This document shows positions 1 to 8,871 of a DNA stretch of 64,000 bases, piece after piece. The notes under the pieces are model-generated. The model was not told the DNA's origin. It saw only the letters and a program-made list of their open reading frames with translations, and made no database searches. Where the stretch lies: NCBI RefSeq assembly GCF_000341735.1, contig NZ_KB455575.1, positions 4,131,924 through 4,195,923 of the forward strand, in the 5' to 3' direction. Both the position numbers and the translations under genes were made by a program. Every line of letters begins with the position of its first letter. Positions within the stretch are counted from its first letter, which is position 1. This DNA is from Methylotuvimicrobium buryatense 5G. GTDB taxonomy: Bacteria; Pseudomonadota; Gammaproteobacteria; Methylococcales; Methylomonadaceae.

Positions 1-804
1 GTTGTACCACGGGAAGAAGCGTTGGCAATGGCTGCGGGCATCCTCAATGCAGCCGAAGCGGACGGGGAAATCAGGCCGATATTTCAGGGTTTTGAACTGG
101 GCCTCGGAATAGGGATTGTCATCCGAGACATAAGGCCGGCTATGAGTCTTGGCGACATCCAGATCGACCAGTAAGGCAGCCACGGGCTTGCTGCGCATGC
201 TGGAACCGCGATCGGCATGCAGCGTCAGGGTATGCGGCGGGATGTTGTGCTTGGTCACCGTCTCGGCGATCAGCTGCTCGGCCAGTTCGGCGGTTTCCCG
301 CGGGGCGACCATCCAGCCAACGACATAGCGACTGAAAATATCCAGGATCACATAGAGGTGGAAACAGGTCCATTTAGCCGGGCCTTTGAGTTTCGTAATA
401 TCCCAGCTCCAGACTTGATTGGGCGCGGTGGCCAGGAGTTCAGGCTTGGTATAGACCGGGTGCATCCGTTGGCGCCTGCGCTCCGCTGACTGGCCGTCCG
501 CTTCCAGAGCACGGTACAGGGTGCGCACCGAGCCGATGTAGCGCCCCTCGTCCAGCAGAGTGACATAGACAAAATACGGCGAGCAGTCGGCGAAGCGTTC
601 GCTGTTAAGCACCGCCAGCATTTGCTGCCGCTCATTAGTCGAGAAAGCCAGCGGGGCGGATGGACGAGGCACCCGCGTTACCGGCACAGGCGTCAGGAGG
701 CGCCGACGGGCATCCTCGCGATAGACCGAACTGCGGTTCAAATTCAGGGCTGCACAAGCCGGAGCCAGGCCGACCTCCGGGGCCAGCTGGTTAAGGGCTT
801 GCAT
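1..804 (-). CDS. IS3-family transposase OrfB (DDE integrase), C-terminus outside window
   Basis: Reading the minus strand from ATG at 804 gives an open frame of 268 codons to the window edge. It carries the integrase core (rve) with all three acidic residues: WDITKL (first Asp), HADRGS (second Asp) and NPYSEAQFKTLK (Glu). The frame ends at FFPWYN at base 1, so only the last short stretch is missing. OrfB supplies the catalytic part of the transposase, which cuts and joins the IS ends. The ATG overlaps the orfA stop in TGATG (806-802). The same frame is open upstream to the A8 run at 865-858, so a -1 frameshift would give a fused OrfAB protein. No internal stop or frameshift is seen. Confidence 0.92.
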   Translation of the reverse strand, partial: MQALNQLAPEVGLAPACAALNLNRSSVYREDARRRLLTPVPVTRVPRPSAPLAFSTNERQQMLAVLNSERFADCSPYFVYVTLLDEGRYIGSVRTLYRALEADGQSAERRRQRMHPVYTKPELLATAPNQVWSWDITKLKGPAKWTCFHLYVILDIFSRYVVGWMVAPRETAELAEQLIAETVTKHNIPPHTLTLHADRGSSMRSKPVAALLVDLDVAKTHSRPYVSDDNPYSEAQFKTLKYRPDFPVRFGCIEDARSHCQRFFPWYN

Positions 805-1292
805 CAGTTGGACTCGCTCGGCGTCTCGTCCGCCGGCAGTCCGAACAAGACGCAAAGTTTTTTTTGGACATCAATAATGGCATTGGCCTGAGCGAGTCTG
901 CGACGCAGGCGCTCATTTTCCTGGGTAAGTTGGCGCACACGACGGTCCTCGGCCTGAGCCGAGTCGGCCTTGCGCCCGCGCTTTTGCGGCGCCAGCGCGG
1001 CACGCTGATCGGCAGCACGCTGTTTGCGCCAAGTGGCTAATTGGGAGGAGTAAATCCCTTCTTTGCGTAATAGGGCGCCAATCTCACCCGGCTGAGTACA
1101 GCGATCAGCGGCATCCAGGATGCGGCGCTTGTCGCTGCTGGTAAATTGTCGGCGCTGGGCGGTGGCAACCACCTCCGGATCGGGCCGCGCGCCGGAGGTC
1201 GCGTTTCCAGCCGCCCTACGGGCGTCTTCCAACGCGACCTCCGGCGCAGTTAATTGTGGTGATTCCATGGTCTCTGCTTTTGATTTGCTCAT
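804..1292 (-). CDS. IS3-family transposase OrfA (helix-turn-helix protein)
   Basis: The 162-residue protein has a helix-turn-helix region of the transposase_8 type at about residues 50-95 (DKRRILDAADRCTQPGEIGALLRKEGIY..., quoted in part: GEIGALLRKEGIYSSQLATW). A leucine-rich coiled coil follows at about 115-145 (QENERLRRRLAQANAI). This is the usual OrfA layout, which binds the IS ends and dimerises. The N-terminal 45 residues are rich in Ala, Glu and Pro and longer than in many OrfA proteins. Near the C-terminus the codons for DVQKK lie on the A8 slippery run. Ribosomes that do not slip continue to the TGA at 806-804. Confidence 0.9.
   Translation of the reverse strand: MSKSKAETMESPQLTAPEVALEDARRAAGNATSGARPDPEVVATAQRRQFTSSDKRRILDAADRCTQPGEIGALLRKEGIYSSQLATWRKQRAADQRAALAPQKRGRKADSAQAEDRRVRQLTQENERLRRRLAQANAIIDVQKKLCVLFGLPADETPSESN
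858..865 (-). other. Probable -1 programmed frameshift site (A8 run)
   Basis: On the minus strand eight adenines followed by C lie near the 3' end of orfA. In IS3 elements an A-rich heptamer at this place drives -1 frameshifting to make OrfAB. After the shift the frame reads TLRLVRTAGGRDAERVQLMQ and runs without a stop into OrfB. The run and the open frame are seen directly; slippage itself is inferred. Confidence 0.65.
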
Positions 1293-1390
1293 GATTCTGG
1301 CCTACCTTTATACTCTAATTTCCGAGGGGTAAGTGTCTCAGGTCATATTGGCACAGGGGGCAGTCGTAGTCGCAAAAACTAAAATATGCT

Positions 1391-1558
1391 GTTACCCAAG
1401 CTCCAGCTTGGGTAACCTGTTCAGGAAGCTCTAGCTTCCCGACAATCAAGAAAGAGTGAACGAGCGAGTCGGGGGTGACTGAGAATGTGCGGAGGTTGCG
1501 TCGGTCTCAGGAAGCTGGAGCTTCCGGGGTGTCTTTCCCAAGCTGGAGCTTGGGAAAG
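1391..1558. repeat. Cluster of four short perfect palindromes
   Basis: Four hairpin-forming palindromes lie within 170 bp: 1391-1416 (GTTACCCAAGCT and its complement, 2-nt loop), 1424-1439 (GGAAGCT arms), 1510-1525 (GGAAGCT arms) and 1533-1558 (CTTTCCCAAGCT arms). All share the core AAGCTxxAGCTT. They alternate between a CCCAAGCT type and a GGAAGCT type, like REP-style dispersed palindromes. The rest of the gap from 1340 to 1746 shows no gene. Confidence 0.75.
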
Positions 1559-1746
1559 AGCGTGATGTGGGTTGGCCGTTTTTAGCTTGACGCGCATGGC
1601 TTACGAACCCGTCCTGCTAGGGATATGCTGATCTTTGGGCTTTAGCTGAAGAAACTTGCAAATCAGGAACTCCCACGCTCCCATTCCGCTTTAGACCTCA
1701 AGGATATTTCGATATTTTCGGTTTGGTAGAGAGGCACATGATTCAA

Positions 1747-3909
1747 TCAAGTCGAATCTTGAAGCGAGATTAACCAGGGGGTGCGGGAGGGAGGATCGAC
1801 ATGGAAGGCCAATGCTTCCGGTTTGTGTAATAGGCCTTGTTCGCCTGACGCATTCGGATTGAGTTGCCGTTTATCGATAAAATCGATCATTCGCCGGCAG
1901 TTGTAAATGACTAATACTCGGTGATCGTGAAGTCTATTGTGAATTAAGTAAGCGACATTTTGCTCGTTGTACTCGGGATTTCGATCGATCATTCGCCTGA
2001 GGGTTGTTTTGTCGTTGCGTGCTAAATTTTTTAGTAACGAATCGTCATTGGTTTTACTCAGTGAGATGAGAGATTTAGCGAGCGAACCCGATAGTTGATG
2101 AGTTTTGAGTAATTTGACTTCGCGGTCGGGTAAATTGAAGCTTTCGGCGATCAAGTAATGCATGCCCGGTTCGCTGTCGTTAGCAAATAGAGAAATTTTA
2201 TCCAGAGCCGGGTCTTCTAAAGCATCGAGAAACGACTCAGGGGAGCGAATGTGTTTATAAACCGTAATGACCCAGGGTAAGGCCCTGCCGGTTTTGTTGA
2301 AGCGTTGTTTGACGCTATCTATCACGGTGGAACGGATCAGCTCATGCTCGCGATTGCCGGGTTTGACGATAAAGGCATCGACAGCGGTGATTTGTGTATA
2401 AAATCCCGCTTGTTTGAATTCATCGATAATGCCTGAGTAGCGAGGCGAATAAGGAATTCCGGTGCCGTCGTAGAGTATATTTATCCGCTCGAGTTTGGCG
2501 CGATGGGCTACCGCGTCGCGCAATCGGTTAGCGAATGGTTCCACGTATACATAATCGTCGCTATGGTGGTTGGCAGCGGTCAGTACTTTATAAAGATCGC
2601 TTTGCTTTCTGAATTCATCGAGCGAGGCAATTACGAAATTGTCCCCGCAATGATTTGTCGCAATTTCCTCGACGACGCTTTTTCCGGAACCAGCCCCGCC
2701 CATCGACATAAATAGCCGCGGTTCTGCAACCGGCGTTTTTCCGAAGAAAATATCGTCTTCGGCGTGCTTGAGAATGCGCACGATTTTGGCTAGTCTGACA
2801 TAGGCAATTTCAACGCTTCGTTGTAAACGTTCGTCGCCGTTCGCGGCAACTAGTAATTGTAGTTTTAGCGTTTCGTTACCGGCCAGATTAAAAATGCTTG
2901 CTTGATTGCCTGCGCACTGCTTGACCAATTCCAATAATTCGGCATGGCTGGGCGAGCGCAAGCCGGTCAACATGTTGACGTCAAGGCAAAATAGCGGCGC
3001 CTCTCCTTGTTTGCCGACGGTTATGCCGTCGATTTCGGTTTTTTCCGTTGTACGCAAGGGTTCGGTGCCGGGCAGGTAGCCGACAATGTTATCCGGTGAG
3101 CATAAGGGATAATCGGCAATGTGTTTGCCGGCGGTAAAGAGTTCTTCTTGTATGCTGTCCAACGGTACCAATCCGCCGTTGACCGATACCAGGCATTGGA
3201 TGCCGTTATCGGTGACATAGGATAAGAAAGGGATCCCCGAGACGAAGGTTTTATTCTCGGGCCAAATTCCGTAGCCGTTGGCTTGGTTGATTAATGGCTG
3301 GTTGCGTAACGGGTCGAGAGCATGACGGAAGGCGCGCGTTAGCGCTTCAATATCGCTAGACGTATCGTGCAGCGCGATGGCGTCACTTTGATCGATACGG
3401 CGAAAATCGATGCCGTGTTCATAAACCGCTTTAAAGGCCGGCAGTCTGCCCAGGATGGTCATGAAAAAATCGAGTGTGATGCGATTACCGTAATCAAAAG
3501 GTCTAACGATACGCATTTTTAAGTAAAAATCGGCCAATCTTTCATCAATGTTGTCGGCGTTGATGACAAAGCCGTTATTGTCGAAAATAGCCGTATCTCT
3601 ATTGGCTTCTTCGTCTAGTACCAAACGCCCGATGGTTTTACGAAATTTCAGGCGCTTATCGGCATCGGTCATCGTGCCGGGACGGTGCCGAATCGTGGCT
3701 TGGTCTTTCCAGTCTTGAAACAGTTCTCGATGAATCCTTGAGAACAGATTAGTCAGGTAAGTGACCCGTTTGGTTTGGTCATGCGAGATAGTTCCTTCGG
3801 CTTCGCGCTTTAAATCGGTAAGTAGGACGGTGCCTCTGGCTGTTGCTAATGCAGTGCGTAATTTTTTGAGGCGGTGATAACCGGAAAGCCGGACTTTGGT
3901 GTCATTCAT
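1747..3909 (-). CDS. Zeta-toxin-like kinase with degenerate Fic-like N-terminal region
   Basis: The 720-residue protein ends with a zeta-toxin type P-loop kinase domain at about residues 395-560: Walker A GGAGSGKS (404-411), SLDEFR (429-434) and ILYDGTG (478-484). Zeta toxins phosphorylate UDP-N-acetylglucosamine, though many chromosomal relatives have other targets. Residues 136-147 read RPFDYGNRITLD, and the following helix pattern (DFFMTILGRL, then GIDFRRIDQSDAIAL) resembles the Fic motif HxFx(D/E)GNGRxxR. The catalytic His and the second Gly-Arg are replaced, so AMP transfer is unlikely. I chose ATG 3909 over the upstream TTG at 3930 because GAAAGG sits 8 nt before it. No antitoxin gene is adjacent; family B repeat 4039-4202 lies upstream and palindromes lie downstream. 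The zeta call is fairly firm, the Fic relation is inference. Confidence 0.75.
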   Translation of the reverse strand: MNDTKVRLSGYHRLKKLRTALATARGTVLLTDLKREAEGTISHDQTKRVTYLTNLFSRIHRELFQDWKDQATIRHRPGTMTDADKRLKFRKTIGRLVLDEEANRDTAIFDNNGFVINADNIDERLADFYLKMRIVRPFDYGNRITLDFFMTILGRLPAFKAVYEHGIDFRRIDQSDAIALHDTSSDIEALTRAFRHALDPLRNQPLINQANGYGIWPENKTFVSGIPFLSYVTDNGIQCLVSVNGGLVPLDSIQEELFTAGKHIADYPLCSPDNIVGYLPGTEPLRTTEKTEIDGITVGKQGEAPLFCLDVNMLTGLRSPSHAELLELVKQCAGNQASIFNLAGNETLKLQLLVAANGDERLQRSVEIAYVRLAKIVRILKHAEDDIFFGKTPVAEPRLFMSMGGAGSGKSVVEEIATNHCGDNFVIASLDEFRKQSDLYKVLTAANHHSDDYVYVEPFANRLRDAVAHRAKLERINILYDGTGIPYSPRYSGIIDEFKQAGFYTQITAVDAFIVKPGNREHELIRSTVIDSVKQRFNKTGRALPWVITVYKHIRSPESFLDALEDPALDKISLFANDSEPGMHYLIAESFNLPDREVKLLKTHQLSGSLAKSLISLSKTNDDSLLKNLARNDKTTLRRMIDRNPEYNEQNVAYLIHNRLHDHRVLVIYNCRRMIDFIDKRQLNPNASGEQGLLHKPEALAFHVDPPSRTPWLISLQDST

Positions 3910-4038
3910 CGTATACCTTTCGTTGGTCAAGTGTCGGTCCGGAAAAGGCTGGTGGCAGTCTTTTCAAGACGACATCCATTAGGGCATTTACAAGCTCAGG
4001 ATTTTACAAGAACAAGAAAGGCATGGCCGACTTATTTC

Positions 4039-4202
4039 CAGCAATTCCCAATTTGAGAATAAAAAAGGGTGCGGAGTGTGCTTGGCTAGGATGTCGGCGG
4101 CAGGGAGCCGCCGCCAAGCCCCCATGGATGGGTTTACGGCGTTCCTCGACGGCATACCCCGCACCCTGAACACGAAGAAATTTCTCAAACTGGGAATTGC
4201 TG
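4039..4202. repeat. Family B palindromic element, copy B1
   Basis: A 164-bp element with inverted ends CAGCAATTCCCA / TGGGAATTGCTG. Inside, AGGGTGCGG pairs with CCGCACCCT and encloses the core CATGGATGGGTTTACGGCG. It lies two bases after the stop codon of the GGDEF/EAL gene, between that gene and the zeta-like gene. It is in the opposite orientation to copies B2-B4. Confidence 0.85.
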
Positions 4203-4204
4203 AT

Positions 4205-6688
4205 TTATTTCAAAAGTGAAGGCTCGTCGCTGCCGTAACCTTGAACATAATCGATGCCCAAATCCAAAAGGATTTTCATTACCGAATCGTTTTCGACGAA
4301 TTTGGCGATGGTTTTTTTATTCATGACATGGGCGATATCGTTAATCGACCTGACCATCGCTAGCGCCACCGAATCGGTTTCGATATCGCGGACGAAAACA
4401 CCGTCGATTTTGAGAAAGTCGACCGGAAGATTTTTAAGATAAGCAAACGAAGACAGGCCGCTACCGAAATTATCCAGCGAAAATCGGCAGCCGAGTTCCT
4501 TGAGCGAAGTAATGAATTGTGTTGCGGCAGTCAAATTGGCGATGGTTGCCGTTTCGGTGATTTCGAAACAGAATTTTTCGGCAGGAAGCGCAGTTTGCTT
4601 GAATCGGTCGATAATAAATTCGATTAGTCCTTTGTCATTCAAGCCTGCTGTGGAAAGGTTAATCGAGCACATCGTTAGTGAACTTAACCGATCGGGATGT
4701 TCAAGCATCCAGTTGAACACTTTTTGAATAACCCATCGATCGATTGAAGCGGCCAATTGATAGCGTTCCGCCGCCGGTAAAAATGCGTTTGGCGCAATAA
4801 TTTTGCCGGAGTCTTCATGCAGGCGCAACAGCACTTCGTAATGATCCCCTTCGATGCTTTTCAGTGCGACGATTCGCTGCCGATAAAGTCGGAAGCGGTT
4901 ATGCGACAAGGCTTGTTCGATTTTTTCGGGCCACGCGGCTTCGTTGCGGTAATCAATGCAAGCCTGGTCGGATTCGGTGAAGACATGGGAGCGATTTCGG
5001 CCGTCTTGCTTGGCTATATAGCAAGCGATGTCGGCGCGTTTTAATAATTCATCGAAACCGCCGTTTTCGGCATTGATCATGACCATGCCGATACTGACGC
5101 CGATTCGGAAGCTTTTGTCTTCCCAGCGGAATTGGTAGCGTTCGATGTGTTGCCGAATGCGTTCGGCTGTTGCTTGGGCTTGTTCCAGCGTACAGTGCTC
5201 CATTAGTATCGCGAATTCATCGCCGCCGAGTCGGGCCAGGGAATCGCGATTGCGGATCAATGTCGATAATTGTCGGCTGATTTGGCGAAGCAATTCGTCG
5301 CCAGCCGTATGACTGCAGGTGTCGTTGACGATTTTGAAGTTATCGAGATCCAGATAGCACAAAACATGTCCGGAGCCATTGGTTTTAGCTGTGCTGATAA
5401 TCCGTTTCAAACGGCGGTCGAACTCGGTGCGGTTAATCAAGTCGGTCAATGGGTCGTGAGTCGCTTGATAGGTAATCATATCGCGCTGAGCGAGCGTTTC
5501 GGTCACGTCCTCTTGAATAGCAACATAATTCGTTACCCGGTTGTCCGAATCCAGCATCGGTGCGATCGATTGTTGGGCCCAATACAGTTGCCCGGTTTTT
5601 TTTCGGTTTTTGAGAATGCCGCGCCAAATTTTGCCGGAGGAGATGGTGCTCCAAAGCTCTTGATATTCGTGCGGCGGTGTTTCTCCGGAACTAAAAATAT
5701 GCGGTGTTTTGCCGATGATTTCTTCGGCGGTGTAACCGGAGATTTCAAAAATTTTCGGATTGGCATATTCGATCGTGCCTTTACTGTCGGTGATATAGAT
5801 CAAATTAGGACTGTTTTCGACCGCTAAATTGAGTTTGCGCAAGGTGTTTTCGGATAGTTTGCGGTCGTTGATATCGCGGATGACGCCATAGGTGCCGACA
5901 AATTCCTTATTTTCTTTTTTCTTCTTATAAACGCCTTTGGAACTCAGTACGATTGTAATGGAATTGGTTTCGACATATTTCGGCTGATCGCTGTTTTTAC
6001 ACCGTAAACGAAGTTCGATGGCCTTGGTGGAGCGATCGCCGGTCCTGCGTTCATTAAAAGCGTATTTCGCTTTGTTGAGATCGGCTTGGTAAACCAACGA
6101 GGAATAATGTTTTCCGATAATTTCGCTCTTATCGTAGCCTAGGATGGTAGCGATGGCATTGTTCAGAAACACGAATTCGCCTCGCTCGTTCAGCATGTAA
6201 ATGATGTCGGGCGAACTGTCGACGAAAAAGCGGTGTAATTGTTCGGATTTCGATAATTGCGCCTGAACTTTATTATTGATTTCTTTCAGGCGGATTTTTT
6301 CGGAGGCAATTTTAACCGAATGCAGCAAGGCTTCGACCGCATAGGGTTTTTTAATGAATTCATGGACAAAGTTAAAACGCAATGAGCGTGCGGCCTGGGC
6401 GAAAGTCGCTTCGCCGCTGATGATCAGGACTTGCGTGTCGATATCGTGATGGGCTAAATAGTCCAAAAAATGATGACCGTTCAGAACAGGCATATTCAGG
6501 TCGAGCAAAATCAAAGGAAAATTTTGCTCGTTGATCAATTCGATGGCCGATTCGACGTTTTCCGCCATAGCGACGCGATAGCCGGACAATTTGAGAATAT
6601 CGTGTAAACTTGCGCGTGCCTTGGGTTCATCATCAATAATCAGTATCTCGATGTCTGAATTAGAATGTAAGCTAGCTATGGCGCCCAT
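4205..6688 (-). CDS. Response regulator with PAS, PAS, GGDEF and EAL domains
   Basis: The 827-residue protein has REC at about 13-130 with phospho-acceptor Asp63 (LLDLNMPVLNG), PAS at about 150-275, a second PAS at about 285-400, GGDEF at about 410-570 and EAL at about 580-825. The cyclase motif is an intact GGDEF, and RNRD five residues before it fits the inhibitory I-site. The EAL part is altered: EAL reads EVL, DDFGTG reads DNFGSG and AEGVE reads AKFVE. So c-di-GMP synthesis is likely while hydrolysis is doubtful. It follows the HDOD-kinase gene by 39 bp in the same direction and is probably its phosphorylation target. No membrane segment is seen, so it should act in the cytoplasm. Confidence 0.9.
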   Translation of the reverse strand: MGAIASLHSNSDIEILIIDDEPKARASLHDILKLSGYRVAMAENVESAIELINEQNFPLILLDLNMPVLNGHHFLDYLAHHDIDTQVLIISGEATFAQAARSLRFNFVHEFIKKPYAVEALLHSVKIASEKIRLKEINNKVQAQLSKSEQLHRFFVDSSPDIIYMLNERGEFVFLNNAIATILGYDKSEIIGKHYSSLVYQADLNKAKYAFNERRTGDRSTKAIELRLRCKNSDQPKYVETNSITIVLSSKGVYKKKKENKEFVGTYGVIRDINDRKLSENTLRKLNLAVENSPNLIYITDSKGTIEYANPKIFEISGYTAEEIIGKTPHIFSSGETPPHEYQELWSTISSGKIWRGILKNRKKTGQLYWAQQSIAPMLDSDNRVTNYVAIQEDVTETLAQRDMITYQATHDPLTDLINRTEFDRRLKRIISTAKTNGSGHVLCYLDLDNFKIVNDTCSHTAGDELLRQISRQLSTLIRNRDSLARLGGDEFAILMEHCTLEQAQATAERIRQHIERYQFRWEDKSFRIGVSIGMVMINAENGGFDELLKRADIACYIAKQDGRNRSHVFTESDQACIDYRNEAAWPEKIEQALSHNRFRLYRQRIVALKSIEGDHYEVLLRLHEDSGKIIAPNAFLPAAERYQLAASIDRWVIQKVFNWMLEHPDRLSSLTMCSINLSTAGLNDKGLIEFIIDRFKQTALPAEKFCFEITETATIANLTAATQFITSLKELGCRFSLDNFGSGLSSFAYLKNLPVDFLKIDGVFVRDIETDSVALAMVRSINDIAHVMNKKTIAKFVENDSVMKILLDLGIDYVQGYGSDEPSLLK

Positions 6689-6727
6689 GATTAATACCGT
6701 GATCCTAAGTTTTAATTATAGGCAGGG

Positions 6728-8857
6728 TTATAGTGTTCTGGGTAAAAAAATTTGAAAGGTCGTTCCTTCGTCCGGCGTCGAGTTGCAGCCGATAGTGCCG
6801 GCTAGTTCGTCGACCAGGTTTTTGACAATAGTGAGCCCGAGTCCGGAGTGGCCTTCGCCTTTCGTGCTGGTAACCGGTCGGAATAGCTGTTCGCTGATCG
6901 TATCGGGTAAACCTGGACCGTCATCGTGGATTTGAATTTCCACGTAACAGTGATTGCCTAAATAAACGCGGTCGCGGGTTGATATCGTGACATGACCGCC
7001 GTCAGGCAATGCTTCGGCGGCGTTTTTGATTAAATTAGTTAGGATCTGTTTCAGCTTGGATTTGCTGATGGCGATTTTCGGGAGCCGATCATCGAGTTTC
7101 AAGCAGGCCTCTATTCGACGAGGGGCGAAGAGTCCGCCCTCGAAAAGCGCGATCAAATCGCTTAGGGTTTGGTTGATATCGATCGGGCCGGAATCGCCGC
7201 CGGCACTCTCTTGTGTCGACGTGTCGGAAAGGCGCAGGATGATCTCGCCGACCCGGTTGATTTCCTCTTGAATGAGCCCGATTTCTTGCGGGCTGTCGCT
7301 ACCGAGTTTAAGGTTGAGCAAATAAAGGTAGTTATTGATGATGCTCAGCGGATTGTTGGCTTCATGAATTATTTTTTTTACCTGTAATTGAAAGTCCGAT
7401 TGCATCGTGTCGATGTTTTCTCTGATGCGCTCGCCTGCTACACGATGATTAGAGAGGATACGGGTTGCTTCGCCGGCAAATAACGAGATCAAACCCCGTT
7501 TAGCCTTGATTTGGAGTAGGTCGGTCGGCGCCAATCCAGCAACGATGACTCCCCAATGTCGATTATTCGCGCTAAGAGGAATCGCGATCATGCCTTCGCT
7601 TTCGAGCAACCGGCAAATTTGCCGGTCGATAACCGGAATGGGATCGGGCAGGGTGGTTTGATAAGAATCTAGCAAGCGTTGGTTCAATAACGCATTCGCG
7701 ACCAGACTGCGATTAGGTTTGAGTTCGATCGACAAATTCGATAATAGGTTGGCGTTGTTTTGCTCGGGTAATGGATAACCTTCGAGGATGGGCTTTTCGG
7801 GATTTACTAGAAACACGGCTGTCGAACGTAACCCGAATAATATATTCAAGTTTCGAAGTAGCACCGATAGGATTTTATCGAATTGCTCGGATAAATCGTT
7901 GTTGCGTGCAATGGCGCCGAGGAAAGCCAAGTCCTTGGCGTGCTTGCCGAGACGCTTCTGAATCGCGTTACGTTCTTCGAGTTTTGCTCTGATGATCGTC
8001 GTGCCGTCTTCAGGCTTCGCAACGGCAATTCCAAGGCTTCCTGCGGTTTGTTCGACCTGTTTTTTTACATCGATCGCTATTTCGTCGAGAATCGCTTGTC
8101 CGAGACCGAATAGCGCATGGGCTTGGGCATAAACAACGGCGCTGTTTTGTCTGTCGAATCGGCTTAATCGCGCTGCCAAGTTGATCAGTTTGACCAAGGC
8201 GGGGCTATCGAGAATTGCGGATGAAGCACTGTTTTGATACAAAACGGCGTCGGCGAGGAAACCGGGAATATTCCAGGTGTCAATGATATAAGCGCCGATT
8301 TCGGGATGGGATATCCCCAGTGTTTTTTTTTCGAACGATTCGGGGAGGTCTTCGGAATGATCGTTTAGCAATGTGCCGTATTCTTTAGGGAAGCATTGCA
8401 AAAGAGCTAGTTGTCCGATGCGATGCAGTAGGCCGGTCAAGTAAGCCTGGTCGGGCGACTCAAAACCGATGAGTTTCGCCAAACGTCTTGCAAAATGAGC
8501 GCATGCTAAGGACCTGAACCAAATGACTTCGAGATAATTCTGTTGAGACGGCGAGATTTGGTTAAAAAATTGTTGAGCCACGCTGGTCATTGTGATGGTC
8601 TTTAACGGCTCGAGACCTAGGATAATCAACACACGATTTAAGTTTTTTAATTCTCCGAATTGCTGATAGAAAGGCGAATTTGCCGCGGACAATATTTTCG
8701 AACTGAGCCCGGCGTCTTGCGAGATGATTCGAGTCAAATCCTCGAACCCGGTATCTTGATTTTGAAAGGCTTCGATCAGATTCAATAAGACTTTAGGAAT
8801 AGCCGGCAATTGCTGCGGGTCTATTTCTGAGAGAATTTTTGACATGGCGGTTTCCAT
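6728..8857 (-). CDS. HDOD-GAF sensor histidine kinase
   Basis: The 709-residue protein begins with an HDOD domain (about 10-210; QQLPAIPKVLLNLIEAF and LTGLLHRIGQLALLQ), followed by a GAF-like region at about 300-470 and a histidine kinase core. The phospho-acceptor is in IIHEANNPLSIINNYLYLL. ATP-binding motifs are NLIKNAAEALPDGG, DDGPGLPD and HSGLGLTIVKNL. There is no transmembrane segment, so it senses an internal signal. It is the first gene of an operon with the REC-PAS-GGDEF-EAL gene 39 bp downstream, which lacks any other obvious kinase. Two nearby ATGs are possible (8857, or 8845 giving MSKILSEIDPQQ). HDOD fused directly to a kinase is less common than the separate proteins. Confidence 0.88.
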   Translation of the reverse strand: METAMSKILSEIDPQQLPAIPKVLLNLIEAFQNQDTGFEDLTRIISQDAGLSSKILSAANSPFYQQFGELKNLNRVLIILGLEPLKTITMTSVAQQFFNQISPSQQNYLEVIWFRSLACAHFARRLAKLIGFESPDQAYLTGLLHRIGQLALLQCFPKEYGTLLNDHSEDLPESFEKKTLGISHPEIGAYIIDTWNIPGFLADAVLYQNSASSAILDSPALVKLINLAARLSRFDRQNSAVVYAQAHALFGLGQAILDEIAIDVKKQVEQTAGSLGIAVAKPEDGTTIIRAKLEERNAIQKRLGKHAKDLAFLGAIARNNDLSEQFDKILSVLLRNLNILFGLRSTAVFLVNPEKPILEGYPLPEQNNANLLSNLSIELKPNRSLVANALLNQRLLDSYQTTLPDPIPVIDRQICRLLESEGMIAIPLSANNRHWGVIVAGLAPTDLLQIKAKRGLISLFAGEATRILSNHRVAGERIRENIDTMQSDFQLQVKKIIHEANNPLSIINNYLYLLNLKLGSDSPQEIGLIQEEINRVGEIILRLSDTSTQESAGGDSGPIDINQTLSDLIALFEGGLFAPRRIEACLKLDDRLPKIAISKSKLKQILTNLIKNAAEALPDGGHVTISTRDRVYLGNHCYVEIQIHDDGPGLPDTISEQLFRPVTSTKGEGHSGLGLTIVKNLVDELAGTIGCNSTPDEGTTFQIFLPRTL

Positions 8858-8871
8858 GAGCTTTACCGATC

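Larger units (their letters stand above)
1..1340 (-). mobile_element. IS3-family insertion sequence, cut by the window start
   Basis: Two overlapping minus-strand frames encode an OrfA/OrfB pair typical of the IS3 family. The OrfB end of the element lies before base 1. A plausible outer end upstream of orfA is near 1340, where the minus strand reads TGAGACACTTACC; IS3 elements usually begin with TG. The opposite inverted repeat is outside the window, so this boundary is inferred and the target duplication cannot be checked. Both frames look intact, so the copy may be active. Confidence 0.8.

Noticed and set aside
1882-3909. An active Fic AMP-transferase in the zeta-like protein
   Set aside because: The catalytic His and the GNGR arginine are absent, so only a degenerate relation is proposed.
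5270-5827. A 185-codon plus-strand frame opposite the GGDEF/EAL gene
   Set aside because: It is antisense to a clearly conserved coding region and reads as a shadow of its codon pattern.
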